Below, in pieces: positions 44,832 through 53,753 of a stretch of DNA of 64,000 nt. Origin of the DNA: Bacteroidales bacterium. Its GTDB lineage: Bacteria > Bacteroidota > Bacteroidia > Bacteroidales > VadinHA17. Positions within the stretch are counted from its first letter, which is position 1. Each line of letters opens with the position of its first letter. The position numbers and the translations under genes are program-made. The notes beneath the pieces were generated by a model. It had not been told where the DNA came from and made no database searches. It was given only the letters and a program-made list of their open reading frames with translations. The DNA is taken from assembly GCA_003141715.1 (NCBI GenBank), contig PLNF01000035.1, positions 68,498-132,497 of the forward strand, given 5' to 3'.

Positions 44832-46945
44832 TCCAGCTGTTTTTTCTGAAGATCAGCTTTTACTACTTCAATATTAACACGATCTCCAAGAGTGTAGATT
44901 TTACCGGTTGACCGTCCTTTAATACAGTAATTCTCCTCATCATATTCATAGAAATCATCTGCAAGCTCCCGTATATGGATCATCCCTTCACACTGATTCT
45001 CAACGATCTCCACATATATTCCCCATTCTGTAACTCCTGAGATAACCCCTTCAAACACCTTCCCGGTTTTGTCGCTCATATACTCAACCTGTTTGTACTT
45101 GACAGATGCTCTTTCCGCTTCAGCAGACAGCCTTTCCATTTTTGATGAATGGTCACACAGTTTTTCATATTTATCCTTACTGCCCGGATTTTCTTCGGCA
45201 AGATAAGCAGTCATCAGCCTGTGTACCATCATATCGGGATAACGACGTATGGGTGAAGTAAAATGTGTATAATATTTAAATGAAAGTCCGTAATGACCAA
45301 TGTTGTCTGTCGAATAGATGGCTTTTGCCATCGACCTGAGAGCAAGTGTTTCGATAATATTCTGTTCCTTTTTCCCTGCTGCGGAGTGCAGCAATTTATT
45401 CATTGCTTTTGGTAATGATGTTTTATCATCTTCAATCAGCTTATAACCGAAACGGGTAATAAAATGGCTGAAATTGCTTATCTTCTCCGGATCAGGTTTA
45501 TCGTGAATACGGTAGACAAAAGTTTTTCCTCTTAGCTTTTTCCCGACATATTCTGCAACACACTTATTAGCCAGAAGCATGAATTCCTCAATAAGCTGGT
45601 TAGCTGTACCCATCTCGCGGAATTTAATCCCAAGCGGTTTCCCTGCTTCATCAAGGTCAAATCTCACTTCAATCTTCTCAAAAGCAAAAGCTCCTGACGC
45701 AAATCTTTTTGCCCTCAGTTGCTGCGCAAGCCGGTGAAGTAAAAGGACCTCTTCCTTCATATCACCTTCTCCGGTATCAATCACCTGCTGAGCTTCATTG
45801 TATGAGAATCTTTTGTCGGAATTGATAATTGTTCTTCCAAACCATTCATTAATGACCTCAGATTTATCATTCAGTTCAAACACGGCTGAATAGGTAAGCT
45901 TATCTTCAGAAGGATTGAGTGAACAGATATGATTTGAAAGTCTTTCAGGGAGCATCGGTACAACCCTGTCAACCAGATATATTGATGTGGCTCTCTGTTT
46001 AGCTTCTTCTTCCACTAAAGAATCCATTTTCACGTAGTGCGTCACATCGGCGATATGAACCCCTACTTCCCAATTGCCATTTTCCAGCTGTTTGAGAGAA
46101 AGGGCATCATCAAAATCCTTAGCATCGGACGGATCGATTGTAAAAGTGGGTATTTTGCGGAAGTCGCGACGAACCTTAATATCGTTTTCTGTGATCTCAC
46201 CCGGAATTTTTTCAGCATCGGCCTCGACTTCTTCAGTAAAGTTATACGGAAGTTCAAACTCAGCAAGAATAGCATGCATCTCCGTTTCGTGCAGTCCAGG
46301 ATAACCAAGAACATTAATGATCTCTGCTACAGGATTTTTTGATTTCGGATCCCAGTCAACCACCCTGGCAACAGCTTTCTGCCCCTGTTTTGCACCATTT
46401 AGTTTTGATGTCGGGATAAACAGGTCAAATGGCATGTTCTTGTTATCGGGGATAAGAAATGCAAAGTTCGGCATGATCTCAACAGTGCCTACAAATGAGG
46501 TTCTCCATCTTTCAATGATCTCCACGACTTCTCCCTCGGGCCTGGCTCCTTTCCTCCTGGCATAAAGCCATACTTTAACTTTGTCGCCGTGAAGAGCTGT
46601 TTTCAGGTTTTTAGCAGTGACAAATACATCGTCTTCAAGATCGTCGGTTGAGATAAATCCATAGCCACTACGGGTCATATCAACAGTACCGGTGATATAC
46701 CCACGGGTTACCTTAACTTTGTATTTACCATGAAATATTTCCTGTACGCTGCCTTGTTTAGCAAGATCCCTCAGGATATCTGATATCATCTGCCTTCCGG
46801 GAGCATCAATAATATTCAGACGTTTGGCGATCTGCTTATAATTAAACCCCTGTTCGGGGGTTTTTGTCAATGTTGCAAGTATTTGTCCGATAAGTGATTC
46901 CCTTGAAATGCCGGAATCTCTTTTGGCCATTCCCTTCTTACTCAT
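44816..46945 (-). CDS. rnr: Ribonuclease R
   Basis: TIDPSDAKDFDDALSL; TSPIRRYPDMMVHRLM; C-terminal S1 domain; 16 bp convergent overlap with ispG. Confidence 0.96.
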   Translation of the reverse strand: MSKKGMAKRDSGISRESLIGQILATLTKTPEQGFNYKQIAKRLNIIDAPGRQMISDILRDLAKQGSVQEIFHGKYKVKVTRGYITGTVDMTRSGYGFISTDDLEDDVFVTAKNLKTALHGDKVKVWLYARRKGARPEGEVVEIIERWRTSFVGTVEIMPNFAFLIPDNKNMPFDLFIPTSKLNGAKQGQKAVARVVDWDPKSKNPVAEIINVLGYPGLHETEMHAILAEFELPYNFTEEVEADAEKIPGEITENDIKVRRDFRKIPTFTIDPSDAKDFDDALSLKQLENGNWEVGVHIADVTHYVKMDSLVEEEAKQRATSIYLVDRVVPMLPERLSNHICSLNPSEDKLTYSAVFELNDKSEVINEWFGRTIINSDKRFSYNEAQQVIDTGEGDMKEEVLLLHRLAQQLRAKRFASGAFAFEKIEVRFDLDEAGKPLGIKFREMGTANQLIEEFMLLANKCVAEYVGKKLRGKTFVYRIHDKPDPEKISNFSHFITRFGYKLIEDDKTSLPKAMNKLLHSAAGKKEQNIIETLALRSMAKAIYSTDNIGHYGLSFKYYTHFTSPIRRYPDMMVHRLMTAYLAEENPGSKDKYEKLCDHSSKMERLSAEAERASVKYKQVEYMSDKTGKVFEGVISGVTEWGIYVEIVENQCEGMIHIRELADDFYEYDEENYCIKGRSTGKIYTLGDRVNIEVVKADLQKKQLDYRLA

Positions 46946-46994
46946 ATTTCAGTTTTTGCGAAGGTACAAAAAGGAACCATAAATTTTAATACAT

Positions 46995-47300
46995 TTGGTT
47001 GATAATTGGAATGCAATGGCTGGTTTGAAATCGATACTTTCCAAATCTGCTTCAGTAGTTAACCGGAAAACCGGAAATGAATATGTGCTTGTGCCCATTA
47101 CAAACAACATAGCAGATATGAACAGCGTTTATACTCTGAATGAGACAGGTGCTTTCATATGGGAACAAATTGACGGAAAAAGAAGTGTTGAAGAGGTCAT
47201 TAATGCCTTGACAGCTGAGTATGATATTGACTTTAAAAATGCAGAGGCAGATGTTTTTTCTTTTGTTGAAAATATGAGTAAATATCTTATTATCCATTAA
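46995..47300 (+). CDS. PqqD-like peptide-chaperone family protein
   Basis: VYTLNETGAFIWEQIDGKRSVEEVINALTAEYDID. Confidence 0.85.
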   Translation: MVDNWNAMAGLKSILSKSASVVNRKTGNEYVLVPITNNIADMNSVYTLNETGAFIWEQIDGKRSVEEVINALTAEYDIDFKNAEADVFSFVENMSKYLIIH

Positions 47301-47330
47301 TAGAAAAACTTGCTATTACGATTTTTTTTA

Positions 47331-47368
47331 TTGCCACCAAGACACAAAGACACCAAGTAGCACCAAGG
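47331..47368 (+). repeat. Left inverted repeat of the GxxExxY unit
   Basis: TTGCCACCAAGACACAAAGACACCAAGTAGCACCAAGG; inverse of 47762..47799. Confidence 0.9.
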
Positions 47369-47369
47369 T

Positions 47370-47759
47370 ATGTTTAAAGAAATTTCACAGGAAGAAGATC
47401 GGATTGGCAAAGAAATTGTCAATGCAGCTTTTCATGTTCACACGCAACTTGGTCCTGGATTATTAGAAAAAGTATATGAAGTCTGCTTTTGTTATGTTTT
47501 GGCACAGAAGGGATTTGAAATAAAAAGACAATTAGATATACCAATTGTATTTGAAGGATTAGTTTTCGAAGAAGGTTTAAGATTAGATGTCATGGTCAAC
47601 GATCTGGTCATTTGCGAACTTAAGGCTTTAGAGAATGTAAATCCAGTGTGGGAAGCACAGTTACTTAGCCATCTTAAATTAACAAACAAACGTTTAGGTT
47701 ATCTTATAAATTTTAATGTTCCTTTAATTAAAAATGGTATTAAAAGAATAGTGATTTAG
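47370..47759 (+). CDS. GxxExxY family protein (PD-(D/E)XK nuclease-like)
   Basis: HVHTQLGPGLLEKVYEVCFCYVLAQKGFEIKRQ; LDVMVNDLVICELKALENV. Confidence 0.9.
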   Translation: MFKEISQEEDRIGKEIVNAAFHVHTQLGPGLLEKVYEVCFCYVLAQKGFEIKRQLDIPIVFEGLVFEEGLRLDVMVNDLVICELKALENVNPVWEAQLLSHLKLTNKRLGYLINFNVPLIKNGIKRIVI

Positions 47760-47761
47760 TT

Positions 47762-47799
47762 CTTGGTGATTACTTTGTGTCTTGGTGTCTTTGTGGCAA
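47762..47799 (-). repeat. Right inverted repeat of the GxxExxY unit
   Basis: Reverse complement TTGCCACAAAGACACCAAGACACAAAGTAATCACCAAG. Confidence 0.9.
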
Positions 47800-47827
47800 A
47801 AATCTAATACACAAATGCTTTAAAAAT

Positions 47828-48715
47828 ATGAGGAATTATAACTTAAATATTGCAGGATATAATATCGGGTTTGAAGCTTCAGCCAACGGACCTGAGCTTA
47901 AACCGTCGGCAAGATTCCTCAGAAATATCAACCCGAATAACTTATCGGATATCCTCATCCGGGTTCATTCAGAGCCCTTTAATCTGCCAAAAGGAGCTGA
48001 AAGGGTTTTCAGGGCTCCTTACGTTGAAGAGATAAATGGCATCCAGTTCAATAATGAGACAAACTTCTGGAGTGTCTGGAAATATCGCTCCGAACTTTTT
48101 ATCTGGACAATCTTCCCACTCTCTGTTTCAGAGAAAAATGCAGTATTGAAATTCTCACTTACATCGATGGAATGGGACCTCTGGATTTACGGTGCCCGGG
48201 ATGAGACAGATCCTTTTGAGTATCCCCTGGACGGACTGATACTATATTACCTGACAGTTATAAATGGGGATATAATGATCCATGCATCGGGAGTTAACAA
48301 TTCAGGACATGGTTATATCTTCAGCGGAGTGTCAGGAAAAGGGAAATCGACAATGGCAAAGCTCTGGGATAATTCCGGAGCTAAGGTCATCCACGATGAC
48401 AGGCTTATTTTAAGAAATTCAGGAGGTGGCTACAGGATGTTTAATACTCCGGTTTATAATAATGATGAACCTCGTGAATCAACCCTTAACAAGATTTTTA
48501 TTATTGAACATGGTCTTGAAAATATGCTGGTCCCGTTAAAAGGAGCCAATGCAGTGACACAGGTAATGGCGAACTGTATACAACATAACTGGGGGGCAGA
48601 CATCATCGCCAGGCTTCTTGGTTCTATTTCGATTATGTGCGGGACGATACCAACATCAAAGCTATTCTTCAAACCCGACAGAAGTGTAATTGACCTTATC
48701 CTCGACAATGAATAA
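47828..48715 (+). CDS. HPr kinase/phosphorylase-like P-loop protein (ATG 47828 preferred)
   Basis: IMIHASGVNNSGHGYIFSGVSGKGKSTMAKLW; VIHDDRLILR. Confidence 0.82.
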   Translation: MRNYNLNIAGYNIGFEASANGPELKPSARFLRNINPNNLSDILIRVHSEPFNLPKGAERVFRAPYVEEINGIQFNNETNFWSVWKYRSELFIWTIFPLSVSEKNAVLKFSLTSMEWDLWIYGARDETDPFEYPLDGLILYYLTVINGDIMIHASGVNNSGHGYIFSGVSGKGKSTMAKLWDNSGAKVIHDDRLILRNSGGGYRMFNTPVYNNDEPRESTLNKIFIIEHGLENMLVPLKGANAVTQVMANCIQHNWGADIIARLLGSISIMCGTIPTSKLFFKPDRSVIDLILDNE

Positions 48716-49172
48716 CTGGCGGAACAATCATACGATTGTGAAAGATATCGGTCTCACTTTACTCGCCGAAGGAAAAACCATCAGGATAAAAGCTCACGGG
48801 TACAGTATGTATCCCTGCATTAAACCAGGTTCCCTGATACTGATCGAACCGTTGAATATCAAGGGGATGCCCCGCTCCGGAGAGATTATTGCAATTCGTA
48901 GAGAGAGCGGTCTTATCGTCCACCGTCTTTCTAAAATAATAAACAAGAATGGAGTTAAATGGTATATCGCAAGAGGAGACAGTAATGCATATGCCGATAA
49001 TCCGATTAAATTAGATAAAATAGCAGGACGGATAGTGCGAGCTGAATCCACGGGAGAAAACCCGGTTCCTGCTGATATCAGTATTAACACAAAACCAAAT
49101 TATTTTGTTAACAGGATAAGAGTGATAGGTTTGCTTTTATGGAAAAAATTAAACTATTCAGGGAATCTTTAA
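48690..49172 (+). CDS. S24/S26-like signal-peptidase-fold protein
   Basis: IRIKAHGYSMYPCIKPGSLILIEPL; GEIIAIRRESGLIVHRLSKI; WYIARGDSN. Confidence 0.82.
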   Translation: MTLSSTMNNWRNNHTIVKDIGLTLLAEGKTIRIKAHGYSMYPCIKPGSLILIEPLNIKGMPRSGEIIAIRRESGLIVHRLSKIINKNGVKWYIARGDSNAYADNPIKLDKIAGRIVRAESTGENPVPADISINTKPNYFVNRIRVIGLLLWKKLNYSGNL

Positions 49173-50923
49173 GGCTTGTCTGGAACAGCTCCCCGGGATG
49201 GACTTTCACAAATATTGTGATGTCTGTTCTGCGGAGTGTCTTCCCTCTAATGCTTATCTGGCTTCTGAAAGTAGTTATTGATGACATAACTAAAGCTGCC
49301 ACGGCAGCTCCCTCCAATCCGAACATAAATGTGCTCTGGCCGGTATTGGCAGTGGTTATAATCTGGTTTCTCGATGAAGCCTCATCTGATTTCAGCAATT
49401 ATGTCCGTAAAAAACAGGCATTGAAGCTTGAGGTCTATATGTATGGATTGTTGCATTCAAAGGCCATAAAACTGGACCTTATCAACTTTGAGCGTCCCGA
49501 ATATTTCGATTGCCTGTCACGCGCCTCACGGGAAGCCCCATGGCGCCCGAACAGCATCCTTAATAACCTGGTTTCAATGCTAAGAGGGCTTCTCTCTCTG
49601 TTACTTATGGCCGGACTTATCTTTACTCTTCACTGGACTCTTGCTTTACTTCTTCTTGTTGCAAATATTCCCGGAATATGGTTACGGCTCTATTATGCAG
49701 ATATCCTGTATAATTTTCAGAGGCAGCAAACTCCCGAAGCAAGAAAATCTGCATATTTTAACTGGCTGCTTACAGGTGACAGGCCTTCCAGGGAACTGAG
49801 GCTGTTCGGACTGGGAAATTATTTCATCAGCCTCTTCAGAAAGTCTTTCCTGAAGCAAAAAGAGGAAGAGATCAATATCATCCGAAGAAGAACACTGATA
49901 GAATTTGTTTCTAATCTTTTCAAAGCATCAGCTCTTTTAGTTTCCCTGTTGTTTATCGCACGCCAAACAATCAGCGGAAAACTTTCGCTTGGTCAAATGG
50001 CTATGTTCCTGCTTGCTTTCAGGCAGGGAATGATATATATTAAAGATCTGTTCAGTTCACTGGCAGGACTGTATGAAGATAGTCTCTTCATCGGCGACGC
50101 ATTTGAATTTCTGAATCTGAAAGAAAATGTCACAGCTGCTGAACCGGTAATTGTGCCATCTCCGCTAAAGAAAAAAATAGAGGTAGATAATCTGTCCTTC
50201 ACCTATCCGGGGAATAACTTCAGGACTATAAGTAATGTCTCATTTGAAATAAAAAAGGGAGAAATAATAGCTCTCGTCGGACCTAACGGTGCCGGGAAAA
50301 GCACTCTTGTGAGGCTGCTATGCAGACTTTATGATTCCGATTCGGGAAACATTAAATATGACGGCACGGATATCAGGAATATCGATCCTGAAGAGTACAG
50401 GAAACATTTTTCAGTTGTTTTTCAGGACTTTATGCTTTACAATCTTACAGCCGGAGAGAACATCCGGATGGGAAATATTGATGAAAAAAGTCCTGATGGC
50501 CGGATAAAAGCATCAGCAACAACTACCGGTGTTCATGAATTAATCGATAATCTGCCAAATGGTTATGAGACTGTTATCGGAAACCTGTTTGATGACAGCC
50601 GTGAACTCAGCTGGGGGGAGTGGCAGAAGATTGCCCTGGCAAGAGCTCTCTTCAGGGATGCTCCGGTACTGATCCTCGATGAGCCATCCAGCGCCCTGGA
50701 TGCTGGCACGGAATATGATATCTTCAGCCGGTTCAGGGAGATAGTTAAAGGCCGTACATCGATTCTTATAAGTCATCGGTTTACAAATGTCAGCCTGGCT
50801 GACAGGATAATTGTCCTCGATAAAGGGGCAATTGCTGAAACCGGTACGCATGATGAGCTTATGAAGAGAGGCGGAATCTATTTCACAATGTTTACAAGGC
50901 AGAGCAGCAGGTTTAACAAATGA
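49139..50923 (+). CDS. ABC transporter, fused permease/ATPase
   Basis: TM domain; Walker A GPNGAGKST; ELSWGEWQKIALARALFRDAPVLILDEPSS. Confidence 0.92.
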   Translation: MEKIKLFRESLRLVWNSSPGWTFTNIVMSVLRSVFPLMLIWLLKVVIDDITKAATAAPSNPNINVLWPVLAVVIIWFLDEASSDFSNYVRKKQALKLEVYMYGLLHSKAIKLDLINFERPEYFDCLSRASREAPWRPNSILNNLVSMLRGLLSLLLMAGLIFTLHWTLALLLLVANIPGIWLRLYYADILYNFQRQQTPEARKSAYFNWLLTGDRPSRELRLFGLGNYFISLFRKSFLKQKEEEINIIRRRTLIEFVSNLFKASALLVSLLFIARQTISGKLSLGQMAMFLLAFRQGMIYIKDLFSSLAGLYEDSLFIGDAFEFLNLKENVTAAEPVIVPSPLKKKIEVDNLSFTYPGNNFRTISNVSFEIKKGEIIALVGPNGAGKSTLVRLLCRLYDSDSGNIKYDGTDIRNIDPEEYRKHFSVVFQDFMLYNLTAGENIRMGNIDEKSPDGRIKASATTTGVHELIDNLPNGYETVIGNLFDDSRELSWGEWQKIALARALFRDAPVLILDEPSSALDAGTEYDIFSRFREIVKGRTSILISHRFTNVSLADRIIVLDKGAIAETGTHDELMKRGGIYFTMFTRQSSRFNK

Positions 50924-52092
50924 AAAACAAAATTAAGATAAGGGATGAAGAGTACCTTCTGCTAGGATTATGCCGTCTTGAATTTAGTAATGAACAACTA
51001 AACAAAATCAGGTCACTTGTTGTTGTAATAACCGACTGGAACTATTTCAGGAACCTTGCCAATGAACATGGTGTGGCAGCGCTGGTCTGGCATAATCTTG
51101 AAAAACACTCTCTTTTCCCCGGAATACCTGAGGAGGTTGTTACTTATCTGCGAAGTACATTGATGATAAGCCTGAGCCGGAATACTTTCAATACCGAATC
51201 AATGGGTGAGGTTCTCCGGCTGCTGAATGCGGAGAATATCAAAACGGTTATTCTTAAGGGACTGGCACTTGAGAATTCCGTTTATGGCAGTTCGGGACTA
51301 CGGCAGATGTCAGATGTTGATATCCTGATTAACAGGGAAGAGTGCATCAAAGCAAGAAAGATCCTTATCAGTAACGGATATGAATCGCTTCCTGTAAAAT
51401 CATTTTTTCATAACCTTATAATTGGCTATTCCGGCAAACATCTTCCCTCGCTCATTAAGAGCGGGACTTCTGTTGAGATACACCATGAGCTTTTCGGTGG
51501 GAGAAAAAACTTACTGACCAAATTGCTGTACGATAGCAGCTATGAGGTTGAGTTAAAAGGAGAAAAAACCTGGTTTCCTCAGCCGCAGATCTTTTTTCTT
51601 TATCTCGTCAAGCATCTCTGGCTGCATGAGATGAATAATGAATCACAACTCAGGTTATACACTGATCTAATTGTTCTGATCGAAAAATATAATGATGAGA
51701 TATTAAATTATAATCTCCTTAAGTATGCCTCAAAGGCAGGTATGTCAGAGATACTTGCGTGGCATCTGGAGCCATTAAGAGATATGTGGAGCGTATCCTT
51801 TCCGGGATGGCTCAACGATTTTATTGATAAATGGCATAATCAGGATTTTATTAATAAGTTTTTTTTCTTCCTCAGGAGTCCGAAGGATAATCCGCCTGGT
51901 GATAAGGCAGGGTTTTATCGTCATATTTTAGGCGATATTCCCGGATTACATCGTAAGTTTCTGTATGTTTTAGGAGATCTTTTTCCATCTGTCAGTTTTA
52001 TGAAGAACCGTTACAAATGTAAAAGTACGTGGCGCGTGTTGCTTTATTATCCTCATAGATTAGGGAAGGTTTTGTGGTTGTTTAGGAAATGA
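50920..52092 (+). CDS. Nucleotidyltransferase-like protein (NTP_transf_5 type)
   Basis: ILKGLALENSVYGSSGLRQMSDVDILINREE; SVEIHHEL. Confidence 0.82.
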   Translation: MKNKIKIRDEEYLLLGLCRLEFSNEQLNKIRSLVVVITDWNYFRNLANEHGVAALVWHNLEKHSLFPGIPEEVVTYLRSTLMISLSRNTFNTESMGEVLRLLNAENIKTVILKGLALENSVYGSSGLRQMSDVDILINREECIKARKILISNGYESLPVKSFFHNLIIGYSGKHLPSLIKSGTSVEIHHELFGGRKNLLTKLLYDSSYEVELKGEKTWFPQPQIFFLYLVKHLWLHEMNNESQLRLYTDLIVLIEKYNDEILNYNLLKYASKAGMSEILAWHLEPLRDMWSVSFPGWLNDFIDKWHNQDFINKFFFFLRSPKDNPPGDKAGFYRHILGDIPGLHRKFLYVLGDLFPSVSFMKNRYKCKSTWRVLLYYPHRLGKVLWLFRK

Positions 52093-52168
52093 ACTGATTC
52101 TTTACTGTTCATTTGGCTTCGCTCCGGTTCCGGGTTGCCTTCGCGCCACCGATTAGAAAACTTTGTAC

Positions 52169-52228
52169 TAGGTATCTTACCCCCTCTGTCCCGCCGAAGC
52201 GGGACATCTCCCCCAATGGGGCGAAAAC
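52169..52228. repeat. Palindromic interspersed repeat
   Basis: ACCCCCTCTGTCCCGCCGAAGCGGGACATCTCCCCCAATGGGGCG. Confidence 0.8.
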
Positions 52229-52481
52229 TTTCATTATGAATTTGGGATTTCAAGCGGTCTCAGAGAATTTTTCTAATGAACAGAAAATAAAGACAAAGAA
52301 AGTGACATATGTTTGTGGTGACACCCTATAAATCCTTTCTTAAAAATCAAGTTTTTTGTGGAAAATTGAATTATTTTCAAATAAAATGTAAAATAATTAC
52401 AAATATATTTGGCGAATTACCTCTTTTTTGTTTAATTTTATAACTGAAGTCACATTCAAGGCAATATTAATTCTGGCAATA

Positions 52482-52691
52482 ATGAACAAGTTTCAGAAAG
52501 AGACTCTAAAGATGAGGTTACTAAAACTTGCGATGTTAAAGAGCACGGGGGCGCCTGCTGAACTGGCCTTAAGATTTGAGATTAGCGAACGAAGTGTAAA
52601 GAGGATTGTTAAAGAAATCCGGGAAGAGGGAACAGATCTCAGGTACAGTCAGTCGAGGCGATCATATGTAACAGACGAAGATTATCAATAA
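52482..52691 (+). CDS. Small HTH DNA-binding protein
   Basis: MLKSTGAPAELALRFEISERSVKRIVKEIREEGTDLRYSQSRRSYV; TATATTTG promoter-like site at 52404. Confidence 0.65.
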   Translation: MNKFQKETLKMRLLKLAMLKSTGAPAELALRFEISERSVKRIVKEIREEGTDLRYSQSRRSYVTDEDYQ

Positions 52692-52799
52692 TATGTTGTA
52701 TAACATATCGATTATCTATTTTTCTGTCCCTGTGGTTTTTTAAACTTGTATTATAAAGTCATTGTCATTTAATTTAAGATGGGTTTTAATTTAGCTAAT

Positions 52800-52984
52800 A
52801 TCAGCATCGGGAAGTGGTCAAGTCGCAGGATTTTTAGGAATTCCTGCCATTCAGCACTTTCCGGTTTCACAGGTCGTTCCTCGCTGCGTTTTTCGTGCTA
52901 TTAGTCTCGTTCTTTTGAACGACAGGTCGTCCTGACCGAGACCCCGCCCCGGGAGATTGCTGATTATCTTCCGGGGTTTTTTTT
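52800..52984 (+). ncRNA. Candidate orphan structured RNA with strong terminator
   Basis: GGGAAGTG/CACTTTCC enclosing GCAGGA/TCCTGC; GTCTCG/CGAGAC domain; 11-bp terminator stem plus T8. Confidence 0.5.
52947..52984 (+). terminator. Intrinsic terminator
   Basis: CCCCGGGAGAT-tgctgatt-ATCTTCCGGGG-TTTTTTTT. Confidence 0.9.
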
Positions 52985-53134
52985 GGGGGGGGTTATATAT
53001 TATTAACGATATAAACATTATTATTCAGATAGTACAAATATTATATGATACGAGTATTGCACTTTCATCGAAATGAAAACTAATAAGAATTCACCTCTTC
53101 TGAAGGGAGGCAAATGGGTAAAACTCAAAAATAA

Positions 53135-53494
53135 ATGAAAGGATTTGTCTATATAATGACAAATAACAATAATTCCGCCCTCAACACCGGAGTTACCAGT
53201 GATCTAAAGGAACGTATACTTCAGCATAAAACGAAAAAGTACGCGAATAGTTTCTCTGCAAAATATAACATATGCAAACTAGTCTATTTCGAAAGTTGCG
53301 AAACGATAAAGGAAGCCATAAAAAGAGAGAAACAAATTAAGGCGGGTAACAGAAATAAAAAAATTGAACTGATAAATGAGACGAACCCGGAATGGGATAA
53401 CTTAAATTTAATTCTGGATGGGAGTTTGGGATTGCCACGCCCTCCTTACCCGCCTTCGCCGAGGCTTCGGCGGGCACAGTCGGGCTCGCAATGA
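53135..53494 (+). CDS. GIY-YIG nuclease domain protein with repeat-encoded C-terminus
   Basis: GFVYIMTNNNNSALNTGVTSDLKERILQHK; FESCETIKEAIKREKQIKAGNRNKKIELI; tail GLPRPPYPPSPRLRRAQSGSQ comes from the repeat. Confidence 0.88.
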   Translation: MKGFVYIMTNNNNSALNTGVTSDLKERILQHKTKKYANSFSAKYNICKLVYFESCETIKEAIKREKQIKAGNRNKKIELINETNPEWDNLNLILDGSLGLPRPPYPPSPRLRRAQSGSQ

Positions 53495-53589
53495 CACTGC
53501 AAGTAAGGTTAATTCTGGCTGGGAGCAGAACCGAGGTAAGTAAAATCCCCGGTCATTGCGAGGAGCGAAGCAACGAAGCAATCTCATGG
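53428..53589. repeat. Interspersed inverted repeat (same family as 23498..23640)
   Basis: GATTGCCACGCCCTCC..GTCGGGCTCGCAATGAC and GGTCATTGCGAGGAGCGAAGCAACGAAGCAATCTCATGG. Confidence 0.88.
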
Positions 53590-53753
53590 AATAGCAAGAA
53601 ATTTAATTAAATAAGACCACATTGCAAATCGATATTTCCGTTGCTATGCACCTTTTTGATTTAATACTAAGCGGCAGAGCCGCGAAATATTTGTAGAAAT
53701 GAAATTATGGAATGAGAGCAGAGATGCAGAGCACCGTAATAAATAATCCTCTA

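Noticed and set aside
52811-52850. tRNA-Leu/Ser-like segment (aagtggtcaagtcgcaggatttttaggaattcctgcc)
   Set aside because: The hairpin loop is 11 nt and there is no acceptor stem or TPsiC arm, so not a tRNA; kept only as part of the structured RNA candidate
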